Part shown: positions 8,367 through 15,545 of the stretch, piece by piece
How the letters are laid out: every line of letters begins with the position of its first letter
Position numbering within the stretch: position 1 is the first letter of the stretch
DNA from: JAHFOW01 sp046350595
Lineage (GTDB): Bacteria > Planctomycetota > Brocadiia > Brocadiales > Brocadiaceae
NCBI GenBank assembly: GCA_046350595.1
Contig: JAXMAC010000074.1
Span: 1-17,689 of the forward strand
Length of the DNA stretch: 17,689 nucleotides
Direction of reading: 5' to 3'
The notes under the pieces: generated by a model
The model's database searches: none
What the model was told of the DNA's origin: nothing
What the model saw: only the letters and a program-made list of their open reading frames with translations
Program-made: the position numbers and the translations under genes

Positions 8367-8387
8367 TCGGCGACTTTTTACCAGTAA

Positions 8388-8406
8388 AGCGACGAGGCTC
8401 GTCGCT
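8388..8406. repeat. GC-rich hairpin upstream of the DUF3820 gene
   Basis: The arms AGCGACGA (8388-8395) and TCGTCGCT (8399-8406) pair perfectly over 8 bp around a 3-nt loop. There is no adjacent T tract on either strand, so this is not a textbook terminator. It may be a dispersed palindromic repeat or a structured 5' leader of the DUF3820 transcript. Confidence 0.7.
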
Positions 8407-8407
8407 C

Positions 8408-8631
8408 TATAACCACAGCATTGAAATTCCTATACTTAAATGAAGCGCTGTTTCTGCAAACAGATGATACAAACCAAGATGCTTTTTGTCAAACTATCAA
8501 ATTCTGGTATTTTTTAATAACACGTTCCTCAAGAGATGAGAAAATCTCAGAGGTGGAAGAACAAGCTTTCCCTTGAAATATGCTATTACCGCCAGGCAAC
8601 TCTCCTCCCGTAGAAATGAATAGCTGTGCCG
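8408..8631. other. Intergenic region without a supported gene
   Basis: This stretch between the PLP-enzyme stop and the hairpin is AT-rich. It contains a small inverted repeat, CTGTTT-CTGC-AAACAG at 8448-8463, and no reading frame with recognisable protein features. The open frame across 8489-8719 on the minus strand overlaps the PLP-enzyme gene and has no family resemblance. Confidence 0.5.
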
Positions 8632-9645
8632 TTATGTAGCATTGAAAAGAGGATGGTCCACAAAACCACTTAAGGCCAACCCGCCGCCGGAATGTATCAG
8701 GAGTATATTCCCTCCACATTTTTTGTCGAGAATCGTTTGCCTTGCCGTAAGAAACAATTTGGAGGAGTACACAGGGTCGGTGAAAATGCCATCCTCTCTG
8801 GCAATACGCCTTATTTCCTTAAAAATAGTACTGTTGGCGCTGCCGAATGACCTGGCAGTGGCAGGATAGTACATGTGATAGTCTGGCAATGAGTCAAGAG
8901 AAACTCCAAGAAACGACTCGGCATATTGAATAACCCTGGACAATCCCGATTGGAAATCCTCAAATGAGCCTGCCAGAACCACGACATGGAAAATCGTCTT
9001 TCTTTCAAGGGCGGCAGCCCCCGCCAGCAGAGACTGCGCAACCATTCCCGTACCGGCATCGATGAAAACATGGTCGAAATGAACCCCGGCTTCCCTCTCA
9101 TTGCGAAGGATGTCAACAAGTATACTTAAAGAGCCTGGCAGCGCTAATGGATGATGAGCTCCTTCAGGAAGAACGAAAATCTTTATTCCCCGCGCCTTTC
9201 TTTTTTCCACATAGCCGTTGACAAATTCTTCGCAATTGTCCCATTGGGAGCGTGAAATCCAATGGATTTCGCTATCATCAACAAACAGAGAAAACAGCTT
9301 CGCGTTACCAAGTCTTTGAGATGGCGGTCCGAGCAAGAAAGGGGTTACCTTGATATTATTCTCCGTCAGGGTCTGAGCCGCGGAAAGTACGTTATTTGAA
9401 TGGGCGCCGCCAATTACCACCACTTCCTCAATCCCCTGTTGTTTTAAAGCAGGGATTATGGATGCGTGTTTACGCAACTTGGTTCCCGACACGCCAAAAC
9501 TCAGCTCGTCATCCCGTTTGACCCAAATATCCGAACGGCCAAACCATCGCAACCTATGAATGCGGCTTTGAAGGCGAAAGGCCTCAGCCATTTCCCACCT
9601 GCATGCATCTGCAACCTTTCTATAAAGTTCGTTTTCCTGAATCAT
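8632..9645 (-). CDS. PLP-dependent ACC deaminase / D-cysteine desulfhydrase family enzyme
   Basis: The 337-aa protein belongs to the fold-type II PLP enzymes. These deaminate 1-aminocyclopropane-1-carboxylate or release H2S from D-cysteine. IWVKRDDELSFGVSGTKLRK contains the region of the PLP-binding lysine (K56 in GTKLRK). GGAHSNNVLSAA (80-90) is the substrate/phosphate-binding loop, and the glycine-rich end IHSGGGLALSGF is typical. The cytoplasmic role is probably amino-acid breakdown. Sequence alone does not separate ACC deaminase from D-cysteine desulfhydrase or from other members with unknown substrates. The ATG at 9645 gives a short N-terminal extension before the conserved RIHRLRWFGRSDIWVKRDD. 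The gene appears to be transcribed alone: 190 bp separate it from the large helicase gene upstream. Confidence 0.88.
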   Translation of the reverse strand: MIQENELYRKVADACRWEMAEAFRLQSRIHRLRWFGRSDIWVKRDDELSFGVSGTKLRKHASIIPALKQQGIEEVVVIGGAHSNNVLSAAQTLTENNIKVTPFLLGPPSQRLGNAKLFSLFVDDSEIHWISRSQWDNCEEFVNGYVEKRKARGIKIFVLPEGAHHPLALPGSLSILVDILRNEREAGVHFDHVFIDAGTGMVAQSLLAGAAALERKTIFHVVVLAGSFEDFQSGLSRVIQYAESFLGVSLDSLPDYHMYYPATARSFGSANSTIFKEIRRIAREDGIFTDPVYSSKLFLTARQTILDKKCGGNILLIHSGGGLALSGFVDHPLFNAT

Positions 9646-9835
9646 AGCAAGTAATCATATCAAAGAAACCCTTGATTGGACATAACGGAATTTAAAAATG
9701 TCGCGTAGAAAGGAGAGACCGGACATAATGGCCTCCCTTGATTACAAGAGGTTACAATTGTAAATTGGCTCAAGGCCTCCATAATTCTGCGTGACCAAAA
9801 AATTACCATGCTTTCAGATTGATGAAGTGCAATAA
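9646..9835. other. Intergenic region with small shuffled repeats
   Basis: No gene was found. Two short blocks each occur twice in opposite order: CCCTTGATT at 9669-9677 and 9735-9743, and GGACATAA at 9678-9685 and 9721-9728. The region should hold the promoter of the PLP-enzyme gene and the 3' end of the giant helicase transcript, but no convincing promoter or terminator was seen. Confidence 0.4.
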
Positions 9836-12800
9836 TTATCTTTCAAAATACAATTCCGGTAAGATAATTTTCAATTCCTTTTCCTCAACAGGTCTTTTCC
9901 AATAAATAATGAAGTTCACTTTTGCCCCTTTTAATTGATAGCCTTCTTGCTGTCTGGAAGCTATTGTAGCAAGAAACTGCTTAGAAAACTTGAGCACTGA
10001 TTTTCCGTTGGCATGAGCACATCCACCCTCATTTATTGTTAGCTCATCACCGCTTATAAATTCCTCTATTAGGTGTTGTCTGTTCATAAAATAATCTAAC
10101 CAAACGTCTTTGAATGATAAGTGCATTGCTATTTGGTTTAGCGGCAGATAGGTTTTTCTATCTTCCGTTCTCACGAAGTTATCTGCCGTAATGTTGTCAA
10201 AATAATTACCATTTAAATGAATTGTCAGGTTTTGTTTGGCCCTTGTCATTGCAACATACATCTGTCGTTTCGCTTCATCGGTTTGCGGATTAAAATTATC
10301 GAGTAATAAATACACATTGTCAAATTCTCTTCCTTTCGCTTTATGCATTGTTGAAACAAATATTGTTTCACCGTTTCCACCGAAGAAGTCTTCGAGTTTG
10401 GACTCCCTGATAAATACCGCTAAATCGGATTTGTATTTTTTCTTTGGATTAGCAGCTTCAAAATCTTTAATGATATTTTCACATACTTCCATCCTTGAAC
10501 TCCGCTTAAACCTTTTTAGAAATTCCCTTTTTGCATTTTCCCAGATTTCGTCGCTAACTATGAATACATCGTCTTCCAGCTTTAATTCGTTAAAAAAGAA
10601 CCTGACTTCCAAAAGATTATACAAACTAAATCCATCGTTACTTTGAATCAACTTTGCCTGTAATCCGTTTTTGAGTAGTAATCCTGTTACTTGCATCGCT
10701 TCCTCATTAGTTTTTGTCAAAACGCAAGTAGTTCCTGCAAGTTCTGTTGTAAGAATATCCTTCACGAGGGGTGTAATGAGGTTATTGCTGGTGTAATGTA
10801 CCAACTTTATGTTTCCGTTGTCCTGCTGTTTTGCAGAAATTGGAATACTTTTTATCCGACGGCGAATCTTCTTCACAAATTGGTTTGTGAACTCAACCAA
10901 ATTGCCTTTGCTCCTGTAGTTTTCTATAAGTTCATATTTTGTAGCCTTTTTTTCTGTAATAAAGTGCTCTAAATATTTTGAATCAGAACCTCTGAAGGCG
11001 TAAATGTTCTGGTCGTCATCGCCAACGGCAATTACTCTCATATCTTCATTTTGTTCCATGAGTGCATTTATTAAAGCATATTCGTCAGCATCCATGTCCT
11101 GAGCCTCATCAATTACAAGAACCATCTTTGTAATTCGGCTAGCTTCAACTTCGCCGTTATTAATTTTTTCAATAGCACTCCGTAGAATTGCATCTGATTT
11201 TTCTAAACTTCCTATTTTGCCTAACAAGTCAAAACAGTAAGAATGAAAAGTCTTTATTTCAATGTAGTTGGCGGCGTTGCCGACGAGTTGGAGCAATCTC
11301 TTTTTAAATTCCGTTGCTGCCGCCCTTGAAAAAGTTAACATTAATAATTGCTCATGTTTTACATCTTCCATTAAAAGCAGGGATGCTAATTTGTGAACCA
11401 ATACCCTTGTCTTGCCACTTCCAGGTCCAGCCGCAACAACAATACATTTTGATTGATTATCCTTAATAATCTCCAATTGCGTTGGTGACAATGAACCAAA
11501 CAATTGGCGAAACTTGGCAGGGGTTAAATTTCGTTTAATTTCATCTCGACGACTTCCCGAAAAATACTTGTTTAAAAATGAAGTGTAGTTTAATTGAAAA
11601 TAATCATCAACAAAATGCAAGGCGCCTTTGTAATCATCAGTCATTTTCTTAGCAAACTCACCTACAATATGGATTTGCTGGATCTTGTTTTCGTAAAATT
11701 GTTGTAGTTTTTTATAATCCTCAGTCTTGTATTGAACTAAATTATTCTGCTCAATTCTTTCAATGGTAAGCGGATTATATGTCACTAAAAATCCGCCCTC
11801 AATTTTTATTGCATCAATCCTTGACAAATAGAAAAGGGTGTCTTCAATATCCTCAAGAGTAATTTTCACTTTAAATAATTTACACTCTTTTTCGAATGCT
11901 TCTTTAAGTTCGTGTATAGAAAATTCTACTAATACTTCTTCTTTTTCGGGTTCACCTTTATCGGTTTTAACGTTTGTCTTTCCGTAGAGATAGCCAACAA
12001 TAAATATTGCTAACTCATGCCTCTTTTCCATTTTGTTTTTTAAAATCTCTTTCGGTTGGGTACAGACGACCAAAATATGATTTTGAGAATATTCCAGGTT
12101 TTGTCGCTTAATCCAATTTTTAATTGCCCAAAAAATAATTATAATCTTAACCTTGTTTGGAGAAACATCTTTGCAGCCTTTTTCTTCGGCATGTTCATTC
12201 AATTCTTTCAGGTGAAATATTTTTTCCTGCTCTTCAAAAATCGGTAGCAGAAAATTTTCTATTTGGCTGAATGTTTCTACAATAGTAAGAGAACGGTTTT
12301 TAGTCTTACCTCTTATTATGAAAGCGGTTAAGTCTTTTGCATCTGCTAAAATATTTTCTTCACGGAGTAGATTGATAACATCTATGACTTCCCACTTTAC
12401 CATTCCAAGATGGTCGGAAATGTAGTCGACCCTTGATTCTGCGGCTTCATCATCGGCGTGTTTTCTACTCTTGCTTGAAAATAGTTTTTTAATAATTCTT
12501 ATCGCATTTACCTTTTGCTTTTCATCAAACCTTGATGATTGAGTTATTTTATTAATGGCATCCCGAGCGGTTTTGGACAAAATACTACTGGCAAAAACCC
12601 TTGGCATGTTTTGCCCCCGTTTCAGATAGCCAGCAACTTCAAGCGCTGCAATTGCCGCTGCGACCCGCGTCTCTATTTCTGCAACGCTATCATCCCAACC
12701 TGCCTTTCGTGCAATCTCCAAAGCTGAAATAGTTGCAGTCGAACGATATCTTGTAATTCCCTTAATCGCTTTCCAAATCTGCTGAATTTCTTTGATACCA

Positions 12801-13105
12801 AGTTTTGTTTGATTGAGCAAGATAAAGTGTTTGTTAAGGTCTTCTTCATTGAATAGTATAAAACAATCAGCAGTAATGTTTTCATCCCTGCCTGCCCTTC
12901 CTGCCTCCTGAATATAATTCTCTAAAGAATCGGAGATATCGTAATGAATAACCATTCCAACATCTTTTTTATCCACTCCCATACCAAAAGCGGATGTCGC
13001 AACCATTATTTTAATTTTGCCCGATATAAAGGCATTTTGATTTTCGGTTTTTTTCCTTAACATCCATTTTGCCGTGATAAGGTCTGGCGCTAAAACTATC
13101 TTCAT
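9836..13105 (-). CDS. C-terminal part of the fusion: RecQ second helicase half, linker and UvrD-type helicase
   Basis: The long open frame starts inside the gene; native coding begins at about residue 18 (KKTENQNAFISGK), after the frameshift. Residues 34-75 hold RecQ motifs V and VI (VATSAFGMGVDKKDVG and YIQEAGRAGRDE). Residues 100-180 look like the helical region after RecQ. Residues 180-530 resemble nothing I recognise. From 538 a UvrD/Rep helicase follows: LSPTQLEII (Q motif), AAGPGSGKT (558-566), LTFSRAAATEF (590-600), VIDEAQDMD (664-672), VGDDDQNIYAFRG (694-706), ENYRSKGNLVEF (728-739), STMHKAKGREFDNVYLL (918-934) and YVAMTRAKQNL (950-960). The last 110 residues, ending in KVNFIIYWK and IILPELYFER, form an unassigned tail. 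All catalytic motifs of the UvrD part look intact. Confidence 0.85.
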   Translation of the reverse strand: MKIVLAPDLITAKWMLRKKTENQNAFISGKIKIMVATSAFGMGVDKKDVGMVIHYDISDSLENYIQEAGRAGRDENITADCFILFNEEDLNKHFILLNQTKLGIKEIQQIWKAIKGITRYRSTATISALEIARKAGWDDSVAEIETRVAAAIAALEVAGYLKRGQNMPRVFASSILSKTARDAINKITQSSRFDEKQKVNAIRIIKKLFSSKSRKHADDEAAESRVDYISDHLGMVKWEVIDVINLLREENILADAKDLTAFIIRGKTKNRSLTIVETFSQIENFLLPIFEEQEKIFHLKELNEHAEEKGCKDVSPNKVKIIIIFWAIKNWIKRQNLEYSQNHILVVCTQPKEILKNKMEKRHELAIFIVGYLYGKTNVKTDKGEPEKEEVLVEFSIHELKEAFEKECKLFKVKITLEDIEDTLFYLSRIDAIKIEGGFLVTYNPLTIERIEQNNLVQYKTEDYKKLQQFYENKIQQIHIVGEFAKKMTDDYKGALHFVDDYFQLNYTSFLNKYFSGSRRDEIKRNLTPAKFRQLFGSLSPTQLEIIKDNQSKCIVVAAGPGSGKTRVLVHKLASLLLMEDVKHEQLLMLTFSRAAATEFKKRLLQLVGNAANYIEIKTFHSYCFDLLGKIGSLEKSDAILRSAIEKINNGEVEASRITKMVLVIDEAQDMDADEYALINALMEQNEDMRVIAVGDDDQNIYAFRGSDSKYLEHFITEKKATKYELIENYRSKGNLVEFTNQFVKKIRRRIKSIPISAKQQDNGNIKLVHYTSNNLITPLVKDILTTELAGTTCVLTKTNEEAMQVTGLLLKNGLQAKLIQSNDGFSLYNLLEVRFFFNELKLEDDVFIVSDEIWENAKREFLKRFKRSSRMEVCENIIKDFEAANPKKKYKSDLAVFIRESKLEDFFGGNGETIFVSTMHKAKGREFDNVYLLLDNFNPQTDEAKRQMYVAMTRAKQNLTIHLNGNYFDNITADNFVRTEDRKTYLPLNQIAMHLSFKDVWLDYFMNRQHLIEEFISGDELTINEGGCAHANGKSVLKFSKQFLATIASRQQEGYQLKGAKVNFIIYWKRPVEEKELKIILPELYFER

Positions 13106-15283
13106 TTAATTTTCTCGCGAGTTCGTATGCCCTTCGTGTTCTGGAAACATAAATAATAGTCGGACAATTTTTTTGTTCCAGAAGGTCTCTAGCAGTGCTG
13201 TATTTTTCATCTTCGTTGCCTTTCTGAAATACTTTGTATTTTAAGTTCGTTCTTGAAGCGTTTGTCCTGAAAACTTGCAAATCAATGGATAATTTTTCTT
13301 TAAAATAAGAACAGATATCCTCAATAACCTTTCGTTTTGNNNNNNNNNNNNNNNNNNNNNNNNNNNNNNNNNNNNNNNNNNNNNNNNNNNNNNNNNNNNN
13401 NNNNNNNNNNNNNNNNNNNNNNNNNNNNNNNNNNNNNNNATGGATAATTTTTCTTTAAAATAAGAACAGATATCCTCAATAACCTTTCGTTTTGCAGTTG
13501 CAGTAAAACAAGAAACAGGAATTGCATCTTCACGATTTTTTTTCTCCTGAAGTGATTTGATAAAATCTCCGATGTATAAGTAATCAACCCTGAAATCCTG
13601 TCCCCACGATGAAAAACAGTGTGCTTCATCAATTACGAAACGGACAATATTTCTTCCCAATAAAAGCCGTTCAATCGTTTTTGAACGCAGGGATTCGGGT
13701 GAGATGTAAAGAATGGAAGCGGAACCATCTTCAACCCTTTCAAAGGATTTTCCTCTTTCAATGGGGTCAAGCAAACCGTTTATCGTTACTGCATCTATAA
13801 TTCCCACTTTCTCTAAATTATCAACCTGGTCTTTCATCAATGACTGTAAAGGAGAAATCACAACGGTCAGCCCTTTTGTGTTCTCTCCACTCATCAATGC
13901 CGGCACTTGAAATGTTATTGATTTACCACCGATGGATAATTTTTCTTTAAAATAAGAACAGATATCCTCAATAACCTTTCGTTTTGCAGTTGCAGTAAAA
14001 CAAGAAACAGGAATTGCATCTTCACGATTTTTTTTCTCCTGAAGTGATTTGATAAAATCTCCGATGTATAAGTAATCAACCCTGAAATCCTGTCCCCACG
14101 ATGAAAAACAGTGTGCTTCATCAATTACGAAACGGACAATATTTCTTCCCAATAAAAGCCGTTCAATCGTTTTTGAACGCAGGGATTCGGGTGAGATGTA
14201 AAGAATGGAAGCGGAACCATCTTCAACCCTTTCAAAGGATTTTCCTCTTTCAATGGGGTCAAGCAAACCGTTTATCGTTACTGCATCTATAATTCCCACT
14301 TTCTCTAAATTATCAACCTGGTCTTTCATCAATGACTGTAAAGGAGAAATCACAACGGTCAGCCCTTTTGTGTTCTCTCCACTCATCAATGCCGGCACTT
14401 GAAATGTTATTGATTTACCACCGCCGGTTGGAAAAACAGCTAAGATAGACTTGTTGTCAACGGCTGCTTTTACTGCGTTCTCTTGCAGCGGCTGATGAGC
14501 ATACGTTCTAAAGGAGTCAAAACCAAAATATCTTTTAAGTCCTTTGTGTATGTCTAACGCCTGATTGCAATAAACACAGCCACTCACGCAGGGTTTGTTC
14601 CTGAGCAAAAACATTATTCGTTCAACTTCAGGGTAATTTCTGAGAACCCAGGGCGGTGTAATTGAATATCGGTTTCGGCAATTTATCAATGCCAAACAAT
14701 ACGCCAACTCAATCGGGTGTTGCGCTATAATTTCATTTAGGCTTGTCTGGTTGCAAACTTCAGAGTGAAATTTTTCCTGAATAAGCGGTTCGGGTTTTGA
14801 ATCGTTACCCTTGTATGCAATGAAGTCAAAAAAGGAGCAAAACTCCTTTTTGTCATGCAACAGCAAATAAAAAATTTGTTTTAGAAATTCATCTTTCTGA
14901 TGGAATGCGGCAACTTCATCAAAGAAAAGGTCTCTTGCTTTTATTGAATCATTGAGCGGGTTATTTGTATCTTCTGTTTGCAGTTTATCGTCTTTCAACA
15001 AAGCATGGTACGGCTTGGCAGGGAAAAGCAGCGGAGAGAGAAATAATGTGTCAATAATATTTGACTGACTTATTCCAGCATCATTAATAGCGTTCTGAAT
15101 GTATTTTAGATCATGGTTAAAAATATTGTGACCGCAAATGAATTTTGTACCTTTCAAAAAGGCAATGAAGCTTGCAACCGAATTTGAATGAAAAGAACTG
15201 CCGTGATCCTTCACACTGCCAATGTCAAGGATTCTCTGGCTATTTGGCTCAATCTCCGTATCAATAAAAGCAATGGAAGTCAT
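9836..15283 (-). CDS. Giant DEDDh exonuclease-RecQ-UvrD helicase fusion gene (broken in this assembly)
   Basis: I read the whole span as one gene. In order it encodes a DEDDh 3'-5' exonuclease domain, a Cys cluster, a RecQ-type helicase with motifs I-VI, a linker of about 350 residues, and a complete UvrD/Rep-type superfamily 1 helicase. Three things break the frame: an exact 492-bp duplication (in frame), a 100-N gap at 13340-13439, and an extra T in the tract 13048-13054. The gap is flanked by the same 55 bp on both sides. Merging that overlap (minus 155 bp) and removing one T leaves 5292 nt, i.e. 1763 aa plus stop; with one repeat copy the protein would be 1599 aa. The role is probably DNA repair, recombination or defence against foreign DNA. 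It is much more AT-rich than its neighbours (19 GC of 60 at 12001-12060), which suggests horizontal transfer. No ribosome-binding site is evident before the ATG. Confidence 0.8.
13011..13339 (-). CDS. Middle fragment of the fusion: start of the RecQ second helicase domain
   Basis: Reading from the gap at 13339 this frame gives FKEKLSIDLQVFRTNASRTN, then NEDEKYSTARDLLEQ, and the motif IV region PTIIYVSRTRRAYELARKL, ending with PYHGKMDVKEK. It joins the end of the helicase core upstream to motifs V/VI downstream. Only 13055-13339 is native; below the T tract at 13048-13054 the frame runs out as NRKSKCLYIGQN and a stop. An open frame starting at a TTG (13280) exists, but this is a fragment and not a separate gene. 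Confidence 0.75.
13048..13054 (-). other. Homopolymer frameshift site (7 T on plus strand)
   Basis: On the coding (minus) strand the bases GATGTTAAGGAAAAAAACCG read DVKEKNRKSK and stop soon after. With one A removed they read DVKEKTENQNAFISG, which runs straight into the RecQ motif V region in the next frame. RecQ-type proteins have an NQNAF-like stretch here, so the six-A version is the expected sequence. This is a single-base homopolymer insertion. Confidence 0.8.
13241..15283 (-). CDS. N-terminal part of the fusion: DEDDh exonuclease and RecQ core, with duplicated core
   Basis: Residues 1-130 form a DEDDh exonuclease: FIDTE (D8, E10), CGHNIFNHD (D58) and HALLKD (H93, D98) give the five expected residues. 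C232, C236 and C239 (PCVSGCVYCNQ) form a possible metal site. RecQ follows: FGFDSFRTYAHQPLQENAV (253-271), Walker A FPTGGGKS (284-291), ISPLQSLMKDQVDNL (312-326), DEAH (388-391) with CFSSWGQDFR, and SCFTATAK (427-434). At residue 450 the chain (KLSI) jumps back to GGKSITFQVPALM and repeats 164 residues exactly. The duplicated copy lacks the PTG of Walker A, so it is probably not a working ATP site. The frame then enters the N gap; the residues after the gap in this frame (from QNERLLRI) are out of frame and not native. Confidence 0.82.
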   Translation of the reverse strand: MTSIAFIDTEIEPNSQRILDIGSVKDHGSSFHSNSVASFIAFLKGTKFICGHNIFNHDLKYIQNAINDAGISQSNIIDTLFLSPLLFPAKPYHALLKDDKLQTEDTNNPLNDSIKARDLFFDEVAAFHQKDEFLKQIFYLLLHDKKEFCSFFDFIAYKGNDSKPEPLIQEKFHSEVCNQTSLNEIIAQHPIELAYCLALINCRNRYSITPPWVLRNYPEVERIMFLLRNKPCVSGCVYCNQALDIHKGLKRYFGFDSFRTYAHQPLQENAVKAAVDNKSILAVFPTGGGKSITFQVPALMSGENTKGLTVVISPLQSLMKDQVDNLEKVGIIDAVTINGLLDPIERGKSFERVEDGSASILYISPESLRSKTIERLLLGRNIVRFVIDEAHCFSSWGQDFRVDYLYIGDFIKSLQEKKNREDAIPVSCFTATAKRKVIEDICSYFKEKLSIGGKSITFQVPALMSGENTKGLTVVISPLQSLMKDQVDNLEKVGIIDAVTINGLLDPIERGKSFERVEDGSASILYISPESLRSKTIERLLLGRNIVRFVIDEAHCFSSWGQDFRVDYLYIGDFIKSLQEKKNREDAIPVSCFTATAKRKVIEDICSYFKEKLSXXXXXXXXXXXXXXXXXXXXXXXXXXXXXXXXXXQNERLLRISVLILKKNYPLICKFSGQTLQERT
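13285..13339 (-). repeat. 55-bp partial third copy of the 492-bp repeat at the gap edge
   Basis: These 55 bases, from ATGGATAATT to CGTTTTG, are identical to the first 55 bases of the full repeat copy at 13440 on the other side of the N run. The overlap is exactly 55 nt and ends exactly at the first N. This is what two contigs sharing one graph k-mer would look like. Confidence 0.85.
13340..13439. other. Assembly gap, 100 N
   Basis: A run of exactly 100 Ns, a typical placeholder of unknown true length, inside the giant helicase gene. It lies at the edge of a tandem repeat, with the same 55 bp on both sides, so the true gap may be zero, negative (an overlap of 55 bp) or one or more further 492-bp copies. 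Confidence 0.98.
13440..13931 (-). repeat. 492-bp tandem duplication, copy next to the gap
   Basis: This copy starts ATGGATAATTTTTC at 13440 and ends TTGATTTACCACCG at 13931. By eye it is identical in every base to 13932-14423, including the 8-T tract. It codes for 164 residues from GGKSITFQVP to FKEKLSI, i.e. the remains of Walker A through motif III of RecQ. Confidence 0.95.
13932..14423 (-). repeat. 492-bp tandem duplication, copy joined to native upstream sequence
   Basis: This copy is joined at its upstream (minus strand 5') side to native CCAACCGGCGGTGG coding, giving an intact FPTGGGKS Walker A. Its other end meets the next copy at TACCACCG|ATGGAT. The period is 492 nt, or 164 codons, so the duplication keeps the frame. 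Confidence 0.95.
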
Positions 15284-15400
15284 TTTTCGGATTTACCAGA
15301 CCCGAACGAGCAGGAAAAGAAATTCTTGTCGTTTTCGCACACAAACCCATAAAGACATACACAGTGCAGCAAAGCCGCAACCAATTTACTTGTGAAAGCT

Positions 15401-15428
15401 GTAGAGACGCAAGATTTTGCGTCTCTAC
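15401..15428. repeat. Perfect hairpin repeat, 12-bp arms
   Basis: GTAGAGACGCAA (15401-15412) and TTGCGTCTCTAC (15417-15428) are perfect inverted arms around a 4-nt loop. Palindromes of this GAGACGC...GCGTCTC kind are known to me as dispersed repeats in several environmental bacterial genomes. It lies between the helicase gene start and the pepF relic. Confidence 0.85.
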
Positions 15429-15441
15429 TTCGGAAAAGACC

Positions 15442-15545
15442 CTCGCAATGACACTTACTATGCACTTTAATAGTACATGTCATTGCGAGCGTTTGTAGTG
15501 ACGACTTTAGTCGTCTGGAGTCATTGCGAGCGGAGCGAAGCAATC
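15442..15545. repeat. Cluster of CATTGCGAG-type dispersed repeats
   Basis: CTCGCAATGACA (15442-15453) is the exact inverse of TGTCATTGCGAG (15478-15489), and TCATTGCGAGCG appears again directly at 15521-15532, running on into GAGCGAAGCAATC (15533-15545). Between the direct copies lies a small hairpin, GACGAC-TTTA-GTCGTC (15500-15515). The pattern is that of a short non-coding interspersed repeat family of the REP/MITE type. The open frame over it (15280-15561, minus) only translates the repeat. Confidence 0.8.

Noticed and set aside
8489..8719. 76-aa minus-strand open frame
   Set aside because: It overlaps the end of the PLP-enzyme gene in another frame and shows no family features.
13280..13960. 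A CRISPR-like array or phage element near the N gap
   Set aside because: The repetition is a long tandem coding duplication, not short repeats with spacers; no cas or phage genes are present.
13440..14423. Possibility of two separate RecQ genes in tandem
   Set aside because: The copies are identical at base level, share no independent start or end, and are only 492 bp each, so this is a partial duplication within one gene.
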